Of a stretch of DNA of 64,000 bases, positions 1-12,654 are shown in pieces (the stretch's first letter is position 1; each line of letters opens with the position of its first letter). Source of the stretch: Diadema setosum (taxonomy: Eukaryota; Echinodermata; Echinoidea; Diadematoida; Diadematidae); NCBI GenBank assembly GCA_033980235.1, contig CM067070.1, forward strand, positions 9,440,195-9,504,194, given 5' to 3'. The notes below the pieces were generated by a model. It was not told the origin of the DNA. It was given only the letters and a program-made list of their open reading frames with translations, and did no database searches. The position numbers were made by a program, and so were the translations under genes.

Positions 1-1808
1 ACTCCAAGAACACAGCTTTTGCTGTCAAGCGACTTATTGGGCGGCAATTCACAGACAAGATTGTTCAAGAGGACATGAAGCACTGGCCGTTTAAGGTAAT
101 CAACCAAAAAGGCAAACCCGCTGTACAGGTTGAGTACATGGGAGAGAACAAAATCCTCGTCCCGGAGGAAATCAGCTCCATGGTTCTCACGAATATGAAG
201 GAGACGGCCGAGGCATATCTCGATCAAAAAGTCACTGATGCTGTCATCACCGTTCCCGCCTACTTCAATGATGCTCAGCGACAGGCCACCAAAGATGCTG
301 GGGAAATTGCAGGGCTGAATGTCCTTCGCATTATCAACGAACCGACAGCTGCTGCCCTGGCTTATGGACTTCATAAGAAGGTACAAGATAGACAGCATGT
401 CTTGGTGTTTGACCTTGGCGGAGGCACATTTGATGTGTCCATCCTGCTTGTCGATGGTGGTAACTTCAAGGTCCTGGCAACTGCTGGGGACACCCATCTT
501 GGTGGTGAGGACTTCGACAACAGACTGGTCAACCATCTTGTCGGGGAGTTCCAACGCAAACACAAGAGCGATCTCTCAAACAACCCTCGGGCCCTCCAAC
601 GTCTCCGCAAAGCTGCTGAGCGTGCAAAGAGGAGTCTGTCAGGTATTTCCCATGCGAGTATCGAAGTAGACTCGCTCTTCGGCGGGATTGACTTCCGCTC
701 TGAAATCACCAGAGCTCGCTTCGAAACCCTCTGCTCTGATCTATTTAAGAAGTGCCTTGACCCAGTTGAAAGCGCTATCGTTGATGCAAAGATCAACAAG
801 GAAGACATCAACATTGTTTTGATGGTTGGAGGTTCAACCCGCATTCCCAAGATTCAGAAGCTTCTACGCGAGTACCTGGATGGCAAGGGCCTTAGTAAGT
901 CCATCAATTCCGATGAGGCTGTGGCCTATGGTGCAGCTGTCCTGGCAGCCATCTTGTCTGATGATCAGAGCAAAGAAATCGAGAATGTCACCCTCCTTGA
1001 TGTAACTCCACTCTCTCTTGGGGTTGAGGTTATTGGTGAAGAAATGTCTATCGTAATCAAAAGAAATACGCAAATTCCCATCAAAGCAGCGCGGAACTAC
1101 ACCACAACTTCAAACAACCAAACGAGGGTGTTATTTCTCGTATATCAGGGAGAGGGAAAGTTCACCCAATATAACAACTTACTCGGAAAGTTTGAGCTGA
1201 ATGGCATTCTTCCAGCTCCAAGAGGTGTGCCACAAATCAAAGTGACCTTTGACATTGACGAAAGTGGCATTTTAACTGTGACAGCATTGGATCAAAGTAC
1301 AGGTTGCAACAAAAAAATCACCATCACCAACTGCATCGACTGCCTCTCTGAGGAACAAATTGAAACCATGATCAACGATACAGAGAAGCACAAAGCAGAG
1401 GATGAGCTCCTACGAAAAAGATATGTATGCAAAAACCAACTAGAGAACTACGTCTACAGGGTCACATCCGCTCTCAAGGAACCTGCTGCTCAGAGGAACC
1501 TAACTCCTGAAGACAAACACAGGATTATTGAGGCTGTAGAAGATGTCATTCAGTGGTTAGACTTGGATTCTAAGACAACGAGTGAAGAGTACATTCACCA
1601 GCTGACAGAGCTTAAGAACATCTGCTCGCCAATCCTAAGCAAGATGTATGCTGAAAATGAACAGCAAAATACTGCCCCTCCAGAAGGTCCAGTGCGGCCT
1701 CAGTCTGAAGAGAGAGACAATACTGAAAGTGACAATACTGTGCTAATCGTAGTCTGCATTGGCTTGCTCCTACTATTACTGAATGTTCTTTACATGCGGC
1801 TGTGGTAG
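1..1808 (+). CDS. Hsp70-family chaperone with C-terminal membrane anchor (5' partial, exon 2 onward)
   Basis: ATP-dependent chaperone of the cytosolic-type Hsp70 family. The frame is open from position 3 (reading [16 protein letters not shown]), matching the segment just after the first Hsp70 intron, so exon 1 lies outside the window and the ATG at 75 is internal. Visible in order are: the rest of the ATPase domain, with the KRLIGR lysine, NEPTAA, phosphate-loop FDLGGGTFD (408-434) and [11 protein letters not shown] (about 819-851); an interdomain linker reading VTLLDV (987-1004) where canonical proteins have DLLLLDV; the beta substrate-binding domain ([29 protein letters not shown]); and a helical lid. 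After the lid come about 30 polar, acidic residues and [19 protein letters not shown] (1740-1796), then Arg-Leu-Trp and TAG. There is no EEVD and no KDEL. The hydrophobic tail predicts a tail-anchored protein with the chaperone facing the cytosol; the target membrane is not determinable. Family assignment is very secure; the anchor is read directly, its function is inferred. Confidence 0.96.
   Translation, partial: SKNTAFAVKRLIGRQFTDKIVQEDMKHWPFKVINQKGKPAVQVEYMGENKILVPEEISSMVLTNMKETAEAYLDQKVTDAVITVPAYFNDAQRQATKDAGEIAGLNVLRIINEPTAAALAYGLHKKVQDRQHVLVFDLGGGTFDVSILLVDGGNFKVLATAGDTHLGGEDFDNRLVNHLVGEFQRKHKSDLSNNPRALQRLRKAAERAKRSLSGISHASIEVDSLFGGIDFRSEITRARFETLCSDLFKKCLDPVESAIVDAKINKEDINIVLMVGGSTRIPKIQKLLREYLDGKGLSKSINSDEAVAYGAAVLAAILSDDQSKEIENVTLLDVTPLSLGVEVIGEEMSIVIKRNTQIPIKAARNYTTTSNNQTRVLFLVYQGEGKFTQYNNLLGKFELNGILPAPRGVPQIKVTFDIDESGILTVTALDQSTGCNKKITITNCIDCLSEEQIETMINDTEKHKAEDELLRKRYVCKNQLENYVYRVTSALKEPAAQRNLTPEDKHRIIEAVEDVIQWLDLDSKTTSEEYIHQLTELKNICSPILSKMYAENEQQNTAPPEGPVRPQSEERDNTESDNTVLIVVCIGLLLLLLNVLYMRLW
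1740..1796 (+). other. Predicted C-terminal transmembrane segment of Hsp70 gene 1
   Basis: Nineteen consecutive uncharged, mostly Leu/Val/Ile codons sit three codons before the stop. They are preceded by an acidic, Asn/Ser-rich stretch ([10 protein letters not shown]) and followed by one Arg. Length and composition fit a single membrane span inserted post-translationally. The single flanking basic residue gives no strong mitochondrial signal. Confidence 0.85.
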
Positions 1809-2368
1809 CAGTGACAAATGCTTACAAAGCATGTGAAAAGATAGAGAGAGATAGAGAGAAATGAAATCAATGAAGCATTTGTCAATCTAGTCATATCAGT
1901 GACCCCGGCCACGGTAACCGTTACGGAGAGGGAGACAAAAATCACAGTCGACGGTAGACCGAGATGCCTTCTCTTCTAACGCAGTCACTTTATCTACCAC
2001 GAGAACCTGGCCCTTTAGTTACATTTTGATAATGCTCATTTATCTCGACTACTGCATTTAAAAATTGACGCATAACCTTCTCTGCACAAGAGAAATGTGA
2101 AAGTCGAATCATTTATCCTTAACTCCTAGTAATATAAGCAATATGGTACAAATGGATATATTTAGTAGAATTTGTGACAAAAAGGACAGTTTTAACCAAA
2201 GTTGTGACCTGTGACAGTAACTACTTCCTGTCTCCACTATCAAACAATGAAAAATCAATCCTTGGGCATCCCTAACTGAAGAGATGATCTTTTCTGCAAC
2301 TCAACTCAGCCAAAGCTCAAGTGAGCCACAATCGCTCCCCCATTAAATTCCCTGTGTCGAAGTTATAA
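1809..2368. other. 3' UTR / downstream region of Hsp70 gene 1
   Basis: AT-rich non-coding sequence with no recognisable gene. An AGAT/AGAG-rich stretch lies at about 1841-1860. No AATAAA was found before 3456, so the transcript may run on through the MITE at 2369. Confidence 0.5.
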
Positions 2369-2635
2369 GTTACGTTCAGACGGTGATCCTTAATTAAGCT
2401 TGTAGTTAAGTATAGGGCGCCACGTGTCGCGTGATCTCTTTCTTAACGAAATCAGTCATTTCGTCACAAAATTACAATTTCGTGAAGAAATTTTTTTATC
2501 TTTGGACAACGATTGTAATTTCGTGACGATACGACTGATTTCACAACGGAAGAGAAAACGCGATATTTGGAGCCCCATACATGTACTTAACTACGATAAT
2601 ATCCTCGAGTTAGGTTAACACCGTCTGAATGTAAC
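2369..2635. mobile_element. MITE-like foldback (GTTACRTTCAGACGGTG ends)
   Basis: The 17-bp ends are inverted with one mismatch (GTTACGTTCAGACGGTG and the complement of CACCGTCTGAATGTAAC). Inner arms also pair (AATCAGTC..TTTCGTCAC against GTGACGATACGACTGATT), giving a long hairpin. It has no coding capacity. Confidence 0.7.
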
Positions 2636-5314
2636 AAATGTCTGCAAGAATGCATGTTTGAAAGATGAACTTCTGATACTTAATGATACTTAATAATTAA
2701 TGTATATGCGTTAACAGGGAAGTGTTTGAGTGTGTGGCTTCGAGGGATTTGCAATATCCTTGAATATCAATTATGTGAGAAAGTAGGGCCTATAGTGTGT
2801 TTGCATAATCCAGTGCAAGATGATACAAATTCTGATAGTACTTCTTTGGTGTAGTATTGTCACCTTTGTCGCTGATATGTGAAAGGGTAAATAGTTTGCC
2901 TATTATAATCTTGTCGCAAGTAACTGCCATAACCCCATTATAATTTGATAGTGACAACAATTTGAACAAACTTCGCATTATCTCATTGTTTGCTTGGTTC
3001 AATGGTAAATCAACTTTATATTTAAATGCAATTGTCCAATAGATGATAGAGAAGAGATGTACACTGCTTCAGTTTATCGGATAAAACTTGCGAGGGAGTA
3101 TCTGCTTGACTTCTGGTCTAAAACAGTTTTGGAACTTACAAGGAAGGAGTCTTTTAGGATACGTATTAATATCCAAGACGAGGGGAAAATCATGTTGTGA
3201 GAAGTTGTGGGAAGTTGTACTTTAATATCAGAATATGCCCATTTGTAAATTATTAATGTACAGTGTTTAAGCGATGAACTAGGGACTCCGTTGAGATAGA
3301 TATGAAGAGTTATTAATGATAAAAAGTCTTGATTTTAATCATATATGAGTGCACTTTTAATAGAAGTACTCTAATGCATCTTTGTGCACATTGTTTGGGG
3401 CAACTATGTCTTTAAACGGTGGCAAATAGGAGAGTCATAGTAACGTCAGCAGACCAATAAAGCACAAGCATGCAAGGTTTTAAATAGTGGAGATGCAGAG
3501 CACCCGGGATATTTACGACGATGTAACATGCATGATGCGAAGCCGAGAGCATGTTGCACGGCATTTGGAATTCCCGAGAGTGAGTCGCATCTCCTCTAAC
3601 TCCTCGAACGTAATTTTGAGCTGCAGTGGGGTCACAGTGACGTCATCACTCGTCCCCTTATGATTGCACCCGCTCATTGTATGTAATATCAATACATGTA
3701 CGTCACTTCAATGTATCTAATTTAATATTGACACATTGGTGTATTTGCAAGACATATCACAGTGTTTTTGTTGTATGGTATAAAGGACACTAAGCTGTGA
3801 TTTAAGTCTGACAGGTCATTTGCACAATCATGGGGATCACCCCTCCCCATATGTGGAACCTCCCTGTGAGGAGTGAAGGGTGCCCAGAGCTTATTCACAA
3901 GGAGAACTTCCTTTTTACCATTCCCGCGAGGACGTCCACGCAGACAAAATCACTTTATACCTGTTCGTGTGACTAGCTATAGTACAGTCCCCCATCCTTT
4001 GTTCTGAAGTAATAAAATCTGCATGATGTGTCATTATTATTAATTTTTGTATTAAAAGCATATGTGATGTTCACTTTATGACATTTAATACTTCGAGTTG
4101 TTGCTTCTGCAAAATTATTCATTTTAGGTAAAGTTATACTAACCATAACAAGTGGATAGAGGACGACGTTTCAGTTATTTTTAATTTGCTAGCTTTTAAT
4201 GAAAAAATACATTTCTATCCTCGTTTTTATATGTAAGTGTAGTGCTATTTGTATTTTGTAGTACTACTGATGAATACGATTTAGAGCAAGTTTTGTAAAG
4301 GGATGTTTCAAATGTATTTATACTGTAAGTGCCTTGGGGAAGTATTCTGCGTCGGGCAGTGTTGCGTTGCTTTGTTCCATTGCTTTAGTATGGCGTTACA
4401 AATAGTACTGTGTTCTTTTTATCGCATCACAGAAATCGTCGCGGTATTGTTCTTTAATTGCATAATTACTATAGTAGGCTATAGCATAGTTTTATTGTGT
4501 TACTGCATTATTGTTGTTTAATTGCGTTTAATTAAATTAAGTCCATTTTTGCCAAATGGAGATATTTGTGATTAAAGGTCAAGAAAAATAAAGAGAATAG
4601 TAAGAAAACTTTTGCTTCTTTTGACCATAACTTCAAAAATGTACCTTTATAATATGTAGTGACCAATATATCATTTAAAAAAAGGTCTTATTTTGTACTT
4701 TATGACAGAGACCGTAAAAGATGGACTTATCGGTTTTTGCGAACAAACTCTTCATTTGCTTCAATTTAATTTTCAGTTTAAGTTTCGATTTATTTTCATG
4801 CATTTGAACTAGATTTAATGTTATAATTCTGATGAATTTTGGTCGGGGTGACGTCCTCGGGTAATGAGATAGGCCACTGAAGCAAAAAGGTCTGACAAAT
4901 AGCTTTACTTTTTGCTGCAGAAACAATTTTACATTCGTTGTTGTCATCTTCCTGAATCTGAGAGTACATAATTATTTCACACATTCTATATTCATTTACT
5001 CTGTTTTACTTATGTAGAGTAACCCTAAAATAATCGATACATTTTAACAACTGCTCTTTGCTTTCGACATTATGCCATGTTGCCACAACACTCAAACCAG
5101 ACCCATTGCCTTTCTATATAATCTTCACGAGCTATGAAATAACTTGTGTAAATGTATTTGAAGTGTGTTGTTGCTGTTTTTACAGTTAAGCTGAAGGCCC
5201 TAAATCTCATCTGCTTCTTTTATGTTAACATTTTATTTTTCGTAAGAAGTTTTTGTTACTCAAATATTTGTTTAAATTTGTTTTCCATGTTTTATATTCC
5301 CCTACACCCGATTT
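2636..5314. other. Intergenic / possible 3' UTR sequence, no gene seen
   Basis: AT-rich single-copy-looking DNA. Only short chance reading frames are present, for example around 4303-4521, with no family resemblance and biased toward hydrophobic residues by T-richness. Confidence 0.5.
3456..3461 (+). promoter_or_regulatory. Candidate polyadenylation signal AATAAA, gene 1
   Basis: First canonical AATAAA found downstream of the gene 1 stop, about 1.65 kb away. Another lies at 4011-4016. Either would imply a long 3' UTR, and a variant hexamer closer to the stop is equally possible. Confidence 0.3.
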
Positions 5315-6740
5315 AAAGGGGAAATCCAGTCGAGCTCAATGGTATAATTGTGATAGAAATCGGGTGAAAAATAGGAGATTATGACATTTTGAAGTTTCGC
5401 TACTTTTTCAGGAAACAGTTCTTGAACAGTTAATATGAATATGCAAATGGCAAAGTGAGCATGTCATCTCTTCACAACGTACCCTGCCCAGTGACACCAT
5501 TGGTTCATCGGTGCCATTTTATTTCAACCTTAAAGAAAACTAAAACCCACAGAGAAATGTGAATTGAGTGATAGCACCAACACTAGTAAACACATAAGTG
5601 AAAGTTTGAGGAAAATCGGACAATCAATTCAAAAGTTATGATATTTTTTAAAGTTTTAGTATTAGAACCGCTGGATAAGGAGACTACTGGAGGTTACGAC
5701 GTCATAACAATATAAAGAAAATGTAAAGGGAATTCCACAAAATTCATTTTCATCAAAATTACAAATTAAATTAACTGTATTATTCCCCCATGCTTTCTGA
5801 AAGCGGTTAGTTAAGTGCTCTTTTATTTTGTTAGAAAAGTGAAAGCATGTTGAATTTTCTTCATCACCTTTATATTCTTTGTAATTGTCGTGAAGTGGGT
5901 CAACTTCACGGGGAATATGGACGGTTGAGGTCCATGGGGTTCACACCAATGATGATGTTGGGAGATTTCAGTCAAAGGAACCAGTGAAACATCCCCCCCC
6001 CAAAAAAAAAAAGAAAGAAAAAAACAAAACTGAATCCAACACAGGAATCTCTGTTGCGTTACGAGCTCCCGCTTTTCAGAATACGTCGTACAAACCCGGA
6101 TTTTCTCCAAAATCGGGATGACTGTCCAAAACTCGGACATTTCCTCCGAGGCAAAACGTGTCCTCTTCCTCTGGCCGTTCTTAGAGTGAATGAAACTCAA
6201 GCGGTCTCTCCGAGCTGACCAGAGGAAGATTTCTGACCCGATCACTCTTTTCTTTCTAATTATTATTCGTACTTAGTTTTCTACAAAGCGAACTAACACG
6301 AATATACCTTTTGTGAATCACAATACCAAAAACTACTTATGTCTGAAAATATCATAACCGATGTTTTTATTCTATAATTTTCTCCAGGAGAGCTACTTGC
6401 TTGCTCGCGGATGACCACATGATGTCATCGCAAGTCAAGCAGTTTCTACGAAATACACCGCGATTAAAGCTATTCTCCGGGTTTTCTGAGGCAAAACAGT
6501 ACTACAAATTAATTAAACTGTATGCAAATCCCTTTTTAATCACGTTCATAAGCTGTAGGGAAGTGTTCTATTCCAAGCATCTTAATCAGCCATAATAATT
6601 ACAATATTATCGAATTTACTTTTACCAACTAAAAAATCAATCTAGTCAATTTACCATTTTTCGACATAATTGTCCGCACATGATGTCATAAACTCAAGTA
6701 GTCTCCTCATCCAGCGGTTCAATAAGTATGGTGTCACTAA
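5315..6740. repeat. Dispersed MITE-type repeats, partial copies
   Basis: 5315-5490 matches 55566-55705 (shared GACATTTTGAA, TTTTTCAGGAAAC, CTTGAAC and GCATGTCATCTC blocks). 5525-5720 carries the AAAATCGGACAATC / AAAAGTTATGA motif also found at 15430 and 47510. 6680-6720 is an inverted match to the GGATAAGGAGACTACT arm at about 5673, so 5.5-6.7 kb may be one foldback with inserted sequence. No gene is visible; the 140-codon minus frame at 5823-6245 has no family features. Confidence 0.5.
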
Positions 6741-7107
6741 TTCTAGAAGGGCATGCGTCGTACCAATGCTCACTGCGAGGAATCTTGTAACGCAATTATT
6801 TCCCTGGGTATATCTTCCTTACTTATCCTCTTCATAAGTCATGTACGGTAGGTGGAACATTAAACCAGTGAGGTTAAACCTGACCACAAGCGGCAGTACT
6901 GCGTATTCTTCTTGCTTTTCATTCAATTGCTGCAACAAAGACAGCTTTGATAAAGGCTAACGAAATAATGTCCATTACGGGCCTCCCTCGGAGAAGTGGC
7001 CGTTTTATTATTATTGGTTTTTTGGTTTGCTTTTTGTTGTTGCTTTTTTAACACCGCAGCTCCGTCCTTTCGCCGAACATATCGAAATGGCGGCTGCAAA
7101 ATAACAC

Positions 7108-8100
7108 TTTCACTGATCGCATCACGGATGACCACGGATCGCCGATCCGGGATCATCCGTACTGTTTCCGGCATGACCGTGTCTCCGTGTAGTCATCCAG
7201 CATTATCCTTGATCATCCGGCATGTCCGCGGAAGAAAAAATAAGTTTGCTTAATTTTTCATCACGGATGAAAATCAATACGAACTCTTCCTTGTTGGCAC
7301 CGTATACTCGGTGTTGCCTCCGTATTCTTTCCTTGTAGGCACCGGCTACTCCGTGTTGCCTCTGTACTTATTCCGGGACAATCCGTGAAGACATCGGGAG
7401 GTCCGTAAAAGCATCGGCTCCATCCGGGATGAAAATTTGGTGTATTTTGCCAATACAAGTTCATAAAGTCCATGAAATTTGCTCACATCTTCCCCCATCA
7501 GTACAGCCATCAACCTCTCATATACTGTTCGTATAGTGGTCGCCTGAGATGTAGGCTTCAGTGACCCACACACATCTCTTTGCTGTTTTTGTGTTTTGAT
7601 TTGTTTTGATTTGTTTTGTTTTGTTTTGTTTTGTTTTGCTTTGTTTATGTCATGATGTCCCGCAAACAAACTGAGAGTTTGCAACTATAAGAGGTTTGCT
7701 TTTATGATGTCGCCAAGCAGAGGCGTATGTAGGCTGCTGTAGATTTTCTGGTGTGCTTGTTATACTTTGCTCTGGAGGCATGTCGCCCGAGAATGATTAG
7801 GTATCAAAAGCAAAAGCAAAGGTCATCTGTCAACTTTTCGGGGATATCCGTGTAAAGACCGTAAAGGGACCCAGATGCATCCGTGCTCTTCCTTCATATC
7901 CGTGTTAGCTCCGTATCGTTTCCGCTGTGGTCCGCGTTCATTCCTTGTCTGTCCGTGTAGACACCGTGCTTGTCCGTATAGGCACCCAGATGGAATCATA
8001 TTCACACCAGAACTGAAAGGGAAATCGATATTTTGCATGCCAGATCACCACGGATGACGATCCGTGGTCATTCCGTGAAGCAATCCGTACGTGGAAGTGT
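7108..8100. repeat. Repeat rich in CATCCG/TCCGTG motifs, probable non-autonomous transposon
   Basis: ATCACGGATGACCACGGATC at the left (about 7121) is echoed at the right (8045-8070), with many degenerate ATCCGTGT/GTCCGT/GCACCG words between. Precise ends and target duplication could not be placed. A (TTTTG)n run interrupts it at 7583-7645. Confidence 0.45.
7583..7645. repeat. (TTTTG)n microsatellite
   Basis: Repeated TTTTG/TTTGA pentamers. Confidence 0.9.
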
Positions 8101-9387
8101 AAAAGGCGCTAAACGAACCTCGCTTGGCACAATGTTAAAGTTCTTCCATTCCTTTCCTCTTCCTTTTCTTTTGCCATTCTTTCCTGCTCCTCTTTCCTCG
8201 TTCTTTGTTGTCCAGTAAATGCGTGTGTGTATTTCTCTTCATTTCTGATATTTGTGTTTTGTTGTTGTTGTTATTGCGTTGTTGTCATCGTTGTTGTTTT
8301 GTGTGACCGTGTTTATATCTTTTTCCTATTTTTTTTTTTTTTTTTTTACATATTCCTGGTATACACGGCCTAATAGTGTCTTTGGCATCATATCTTTATG
8401 TTGTGATATATTTTATATGTATACATACATATTCTCAGATAAGAGAAAGTATTGTTTATAGCATGCTTGTATTGCCAGCATTATCAATCCTTAAATGTGC
8501 AATCGATATAGAAATAAAGTTAACATGAATATATTTTATTGGTTTATTGTTGTTGATTGCATTCCAGTGTTCCACGTCCCAAGAGGTTGCCTGTTTCCGT
8601 CGTTATAATGATCACTTTTTTGTTACCATGACGAAGTGTTCATTGTTTCTTTTTTATTATAATATCCTTCGTGTATATACAGTACTTTTAAGTGTGTTTG
8701 ATGAACTGTCCTTATCAGATGAATGAAAGTCAAATTGACAATTTGTACCGCTTTGAATCGTGTTTTTTTTAATGGAAAAAATAAACTATATTGAATCTTT
8801 GTAAGGGGGTTCGTTTATCAGCCCGAAGGGAAAATAATGGAATTTTTGTGCCCCTGGTAAGAGGTAAAATTCGTATAGGCAGAGCACAAAACTGGGGCAA
8901 AAACGACAGATTTATCTTTACTTTAGTGTATTTTTATTTTCAGCAACTTATGTAATCTAAGTGAATCTACCTCGGCTCATTAATGAAATGACTGTCGGTA
9001 AATGTTCTCACGTACAACCGTGTAACATGAGATTCAGAAAGTACGTGGCAGGCCCCACATTTATTCTCTTGGCAGAATATTGTGCCAAGCCAAGAAATAT
9101 ATTTCATTGATAAGCTGATCAATCACAGAAATTAATTTCGATATAAAATTAGGTCAGTTTTAATGAATGAAGTTAAACAGGGCCTCTATATTCAATTTAA
9201 CAAAATTCTAGCCACTGCAAAACAAACTAGAACCATACAGCTAATGTATTAAAACCAGGCAGGTAGGCCTTCATGTACTGAATATAGAGATCAACACAGA
9301 CCTGCAGCATCTCTTTAACTGCTTCTCTCTCTCCTTCACAATCTCTCAGTAGCTGCATCATCCACCTTCATTTTCTTTGTATAAGTA
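8101..9387. other. Non-coding T-rich sequence, no gene seen
   Basis: Contains TTG- and T-rich runs (poly-T at about 8328-8347) and AATAAA words at 8513 and 8780. No family-like reading frame on either strand. Confidence 0.5.
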
Positions 9388-9775
9388 CAGTCAAACCTGT
9401 CTAAAGCGGCCACCCAAGGGAGACGAAAAAAAAAAGGCCGTTATAGACAGGTGACAGATATAGACAGGCTATACAACTTTGTGTGCATTGCCTATGTGTA
9501 CATGTTTCATCGTTGTATGCATCTATTACTTAACTATGCACATGTTGTATGTGTGTATGTACACACACGTGTGTTTCATGCACTGAACAACGGCGGTGTT
9601 CATGAAATTGTCGCACAGTAGCATGTGTATTATCGTACAGTTATTCAGTCATAAAGCTTATGACTGAATGAGTGATAAATGCAGGGCTGGCGATCACTGA
9701 ACGTTGCCCAGGAGTGACTGGCACGGCTATACACGCTGAATTACTGGCTCGGCTACGGCTCCATTGGGTCTGTGG

Positions 9776-11250
9776 CCGCTATAGTCTGGGTGCCAAAGGC
9801 TGAACCTTGTTTTACCGTCCACCCAATGTTTTTTGATGGTTTTACCCTATTTCGGGGGTGCTGAATCCGAATCTGCATGATGCAACTCTTGCATCCTTGA
9901 GGGTTTTGAGATATTCAAGATGGCCACCAAAATGGCCGCCCAAACCGGAAATTCCCATGTATTTCCTTCTAAATGGTGAGAAATTGAAAACAATTGATGG
10001 TTTAACCCTATTTCGAGGGTGCTGAATCCCAATCTGGCTGATGTGACTCTTGCATCCTTGAGGATATTGAGATATTCAAGATGGCCACTAAAATGGCCGC
10101 CAAAACCCGAAAATTCCTATGTATTTCCTTCTGAATGGTGAAAAGTTCAAAACAATTGATGGTTCTAAGCTATTTCGAAGGTGCTGAATCCGAATCTGGC
10201 TGATGCGACTCTTGCATCCTTGAGGATTTTGAGACATTCAAGATGGCCGCCAAAATGGCCGCCCAAACCGGAAATCCCTATGTATTTCCTTCTTAATAGT
10301 GAGAAATTGAAAACAATAATAGTTCGAAGCTGTTTCGACAGTGGTGAATCCGAATAGGCTATATTCTGGGTGCCAAAGGCTGAGCCTTGTTTTACCGTCC
10401 ACCCAATGTTTTTTGATGGTTTTACCCTATTTCGGGGTAGCTGAATCCGAATCTGCATGATGCAACTCTTGCATCCTTGAGGGTTTTGAGACATTCAAGA
10501 TGGCCACCAAAATGGCCACCCAAACCGGAAATTCCCCTGTATTTCCTTGTAAATGGTGAGAAATTGAAAAACTGTTGATGGTTTTACCCTAGTTCGAGGG
10601 TTCTGGGTCAGAATCTTGATAAAACTCTTGTATCATTAAGGGTTTTGAGATATTAAAGATGGAAACCAAAATGACCGCCCAAAATGGAAACTCACATGTA
10701 GACCCCCTTTTTCCTTCTAAATGGTGTAAAATTGAAAACAAAATGATGGTTTTACCCTATTTTGAGTTTGCTGAATTTGAAGCTGCAGGATACAGCTCTT
10801 GCATACTTGATGGTTTTGAGATGATAAAGATGGCCGCCAAAATGGCCCCAAATGGCCGTCAAAAAAGGAAATTCCCATGTAGGCCCCCTAATTCGTTCTA
10901 AATTGTGTAAAATTGAAAACAATTGGTGGTTGTACCTTATTTTGAGGGTGCTGAATCCGAACCTGGTTGATGACTCTTGTGTTTTGGGGGTTTTGAGAAT
11001 TCCAAGATGACCGCCAAAATAACTGTCAATATTGAAATTTTTGAGAGCCTATTCAGCACCCTCGACATTTTGTTGCCATTTTTGCATTCCTTAGGGTTTT
11101 CAGATGTCCAAGATACCCGCCAAAATAATTGGCAGAAATTGAAATTCCAATGTTAATATTTTTTTTTCTAAATGGTGAAAATTGATGGTCTCACCCCATT
11201 TCGAGGATGCTTAAGGTTTTGAGATATTTACAAAATAATGTCCTGTATAA
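9776..11250 (+). repeat. Satellite array, about 9 units of ~165 bp, forward orientation
   Basis: Each unit contains GATGGTTTTACCCTATTTCG, GTGCTGAATCCGAATCTG, TTGCATCCTTGAGG, AAGATGGCCRCCAAAATGGC, GGAAATTCCCATGTATTTCC and AAATGGTGAGAAATTGAAAA. Unit starts fall near 9835, 9996, 10158, 10416, 10577, 10745, 10925 and 11182. Units decay toward the right. Confidence 0.9.
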
Positions 11251-12654
11251 ACGAAAATTCCTTGATATTTTCTTATAAATTGTGAAATACTGTGCTATAA
11301 CGTGAAACGAGGGATTAAAAGCAATAATCCGTATTCTTGAATTCAACTCGGTTGAGCAAATTTGTCAAATCAGCCAACAATTAATGGCATCCAAAATGAC
11401 TGTCACAATGGTATTGTAATACCGTACTGAGATATTCCGATATGTCTCAAACGGAACTTTAACACGTAATTGAAGAAAAATGATATTGACATCATACTGA
11501 AACGTACAAACACAAATATAAGAATGATTTTTTAATGCAAAATTGTTATAAAGTAATGCCTGTGGTAGCCAATAAGAGCTCTGCAGACTGATGTGAAGTT
11601 AATCCTTTTGGATATAAGAGTAATATCAAATTATGGCCTGCTGGTATTTGGTGTTGAATTTTTTCTTGTATTATTATGAGTCTCGCCGCGTACTCTTATG
11701 AAACTTGTGGCATATTCTGATTACGTCACTAGAAATGGTTGGACTCATGACCACTATAGTAGATATCAATATATGGGTAATTTCAAAAGCACTCTGCGTG
11801 ATTATGATATTCGTAAGTAATGGACTATCAACTATTACATGTTTTTGTTTGTTTGTTTGTTTTTTACTGCGCGTTACCTGTGATTTTCCATCCCCTCGTG
11901 TGTATATATGATATCGTCGCTTTGGCGACAAGACCCTGTATCTGAAATTTTAGTGAAAATGACTTTTTTGAATAAACAGTCAGATAATCAGTAAATGATG
12001 TCCTGTCCAAACCTTAGCTGTCTTACCCCAAAAATGAAGCTACCACGGCATGTCAAAGGAAAAGTTCTCTTATTTGTTATAGTGCTTTGGCTGCCATGTT
12101 TGTTTGCTTTTTGTTTTTGTTTTTGTTTTTCTCTCCTGAACATGTGACATTTTGTAGATACAAGGTTTTTCGCCCCATTTATTATATTATATTACATCAT
12201 ATTGAAGAAAATTTTGAAGCAGAACCATAAAAGTGTCCAACATTGTCTTCAACAATGTCATCAAGACCACCAATATGAACCAATTAACCAATGTGAGTGT
12301 TCATGGATGAAACGATTTATATAAAAATGTTCATGGATTAAAACAGGTAATGTTGGGAATATCAGTAAACTTCTCTACATCACTATCACTATATGATCGA
12401 GATGGGTATGTCTTGTCTACTGATTGTTAGTGTTCAAAACATATCCATGATAATGTAGATGAAACAGTGTAATCTTTCAAACATTCAACCGCATCTGTAG
12501 TCTTGCAGGATTCATTCCTGGCACAGCTGTATCTTAAAAACTCCAAGATATCTGGTAAAGCTGGTTTCACAGTTCAAACTGGGATGTACAATATGCGTTC
12601 GTTTATCGGCAGACTATGATTTGGTTTAGATTTTGGCATTGACGAAAACCTGAA
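11251..12654. other. Spacer between the two satellite arrays, no gene seen
   Basis: AT-rich unique sequence inside the 9388-13973 element. A search for transposase-like frames on both strands found only frames under 90 codons without family features. Confidence 0.5.

Noticed and set aside
371..850. 159-codon minus-strand frame over Hsp70 gene 1 (similar frames at 42468-42971, 42851-43528 and 43556-43969 over gene 2)
   Set aside because: Antisense shadows of conserved Hsp70 coding sequence; no independent family features.
5823..6245. 140-codon minus frame
   Set aside because: Contains a C-run/A-run low-complexity stretch, lies in a repeat region and shows no recognisable domain.
9776..11250. 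CRISPR-like regular repeats
   Set aside because: Units are ~165 bp continuous tandem repeats without unique spacers, in animal DNA; this is a satellite.
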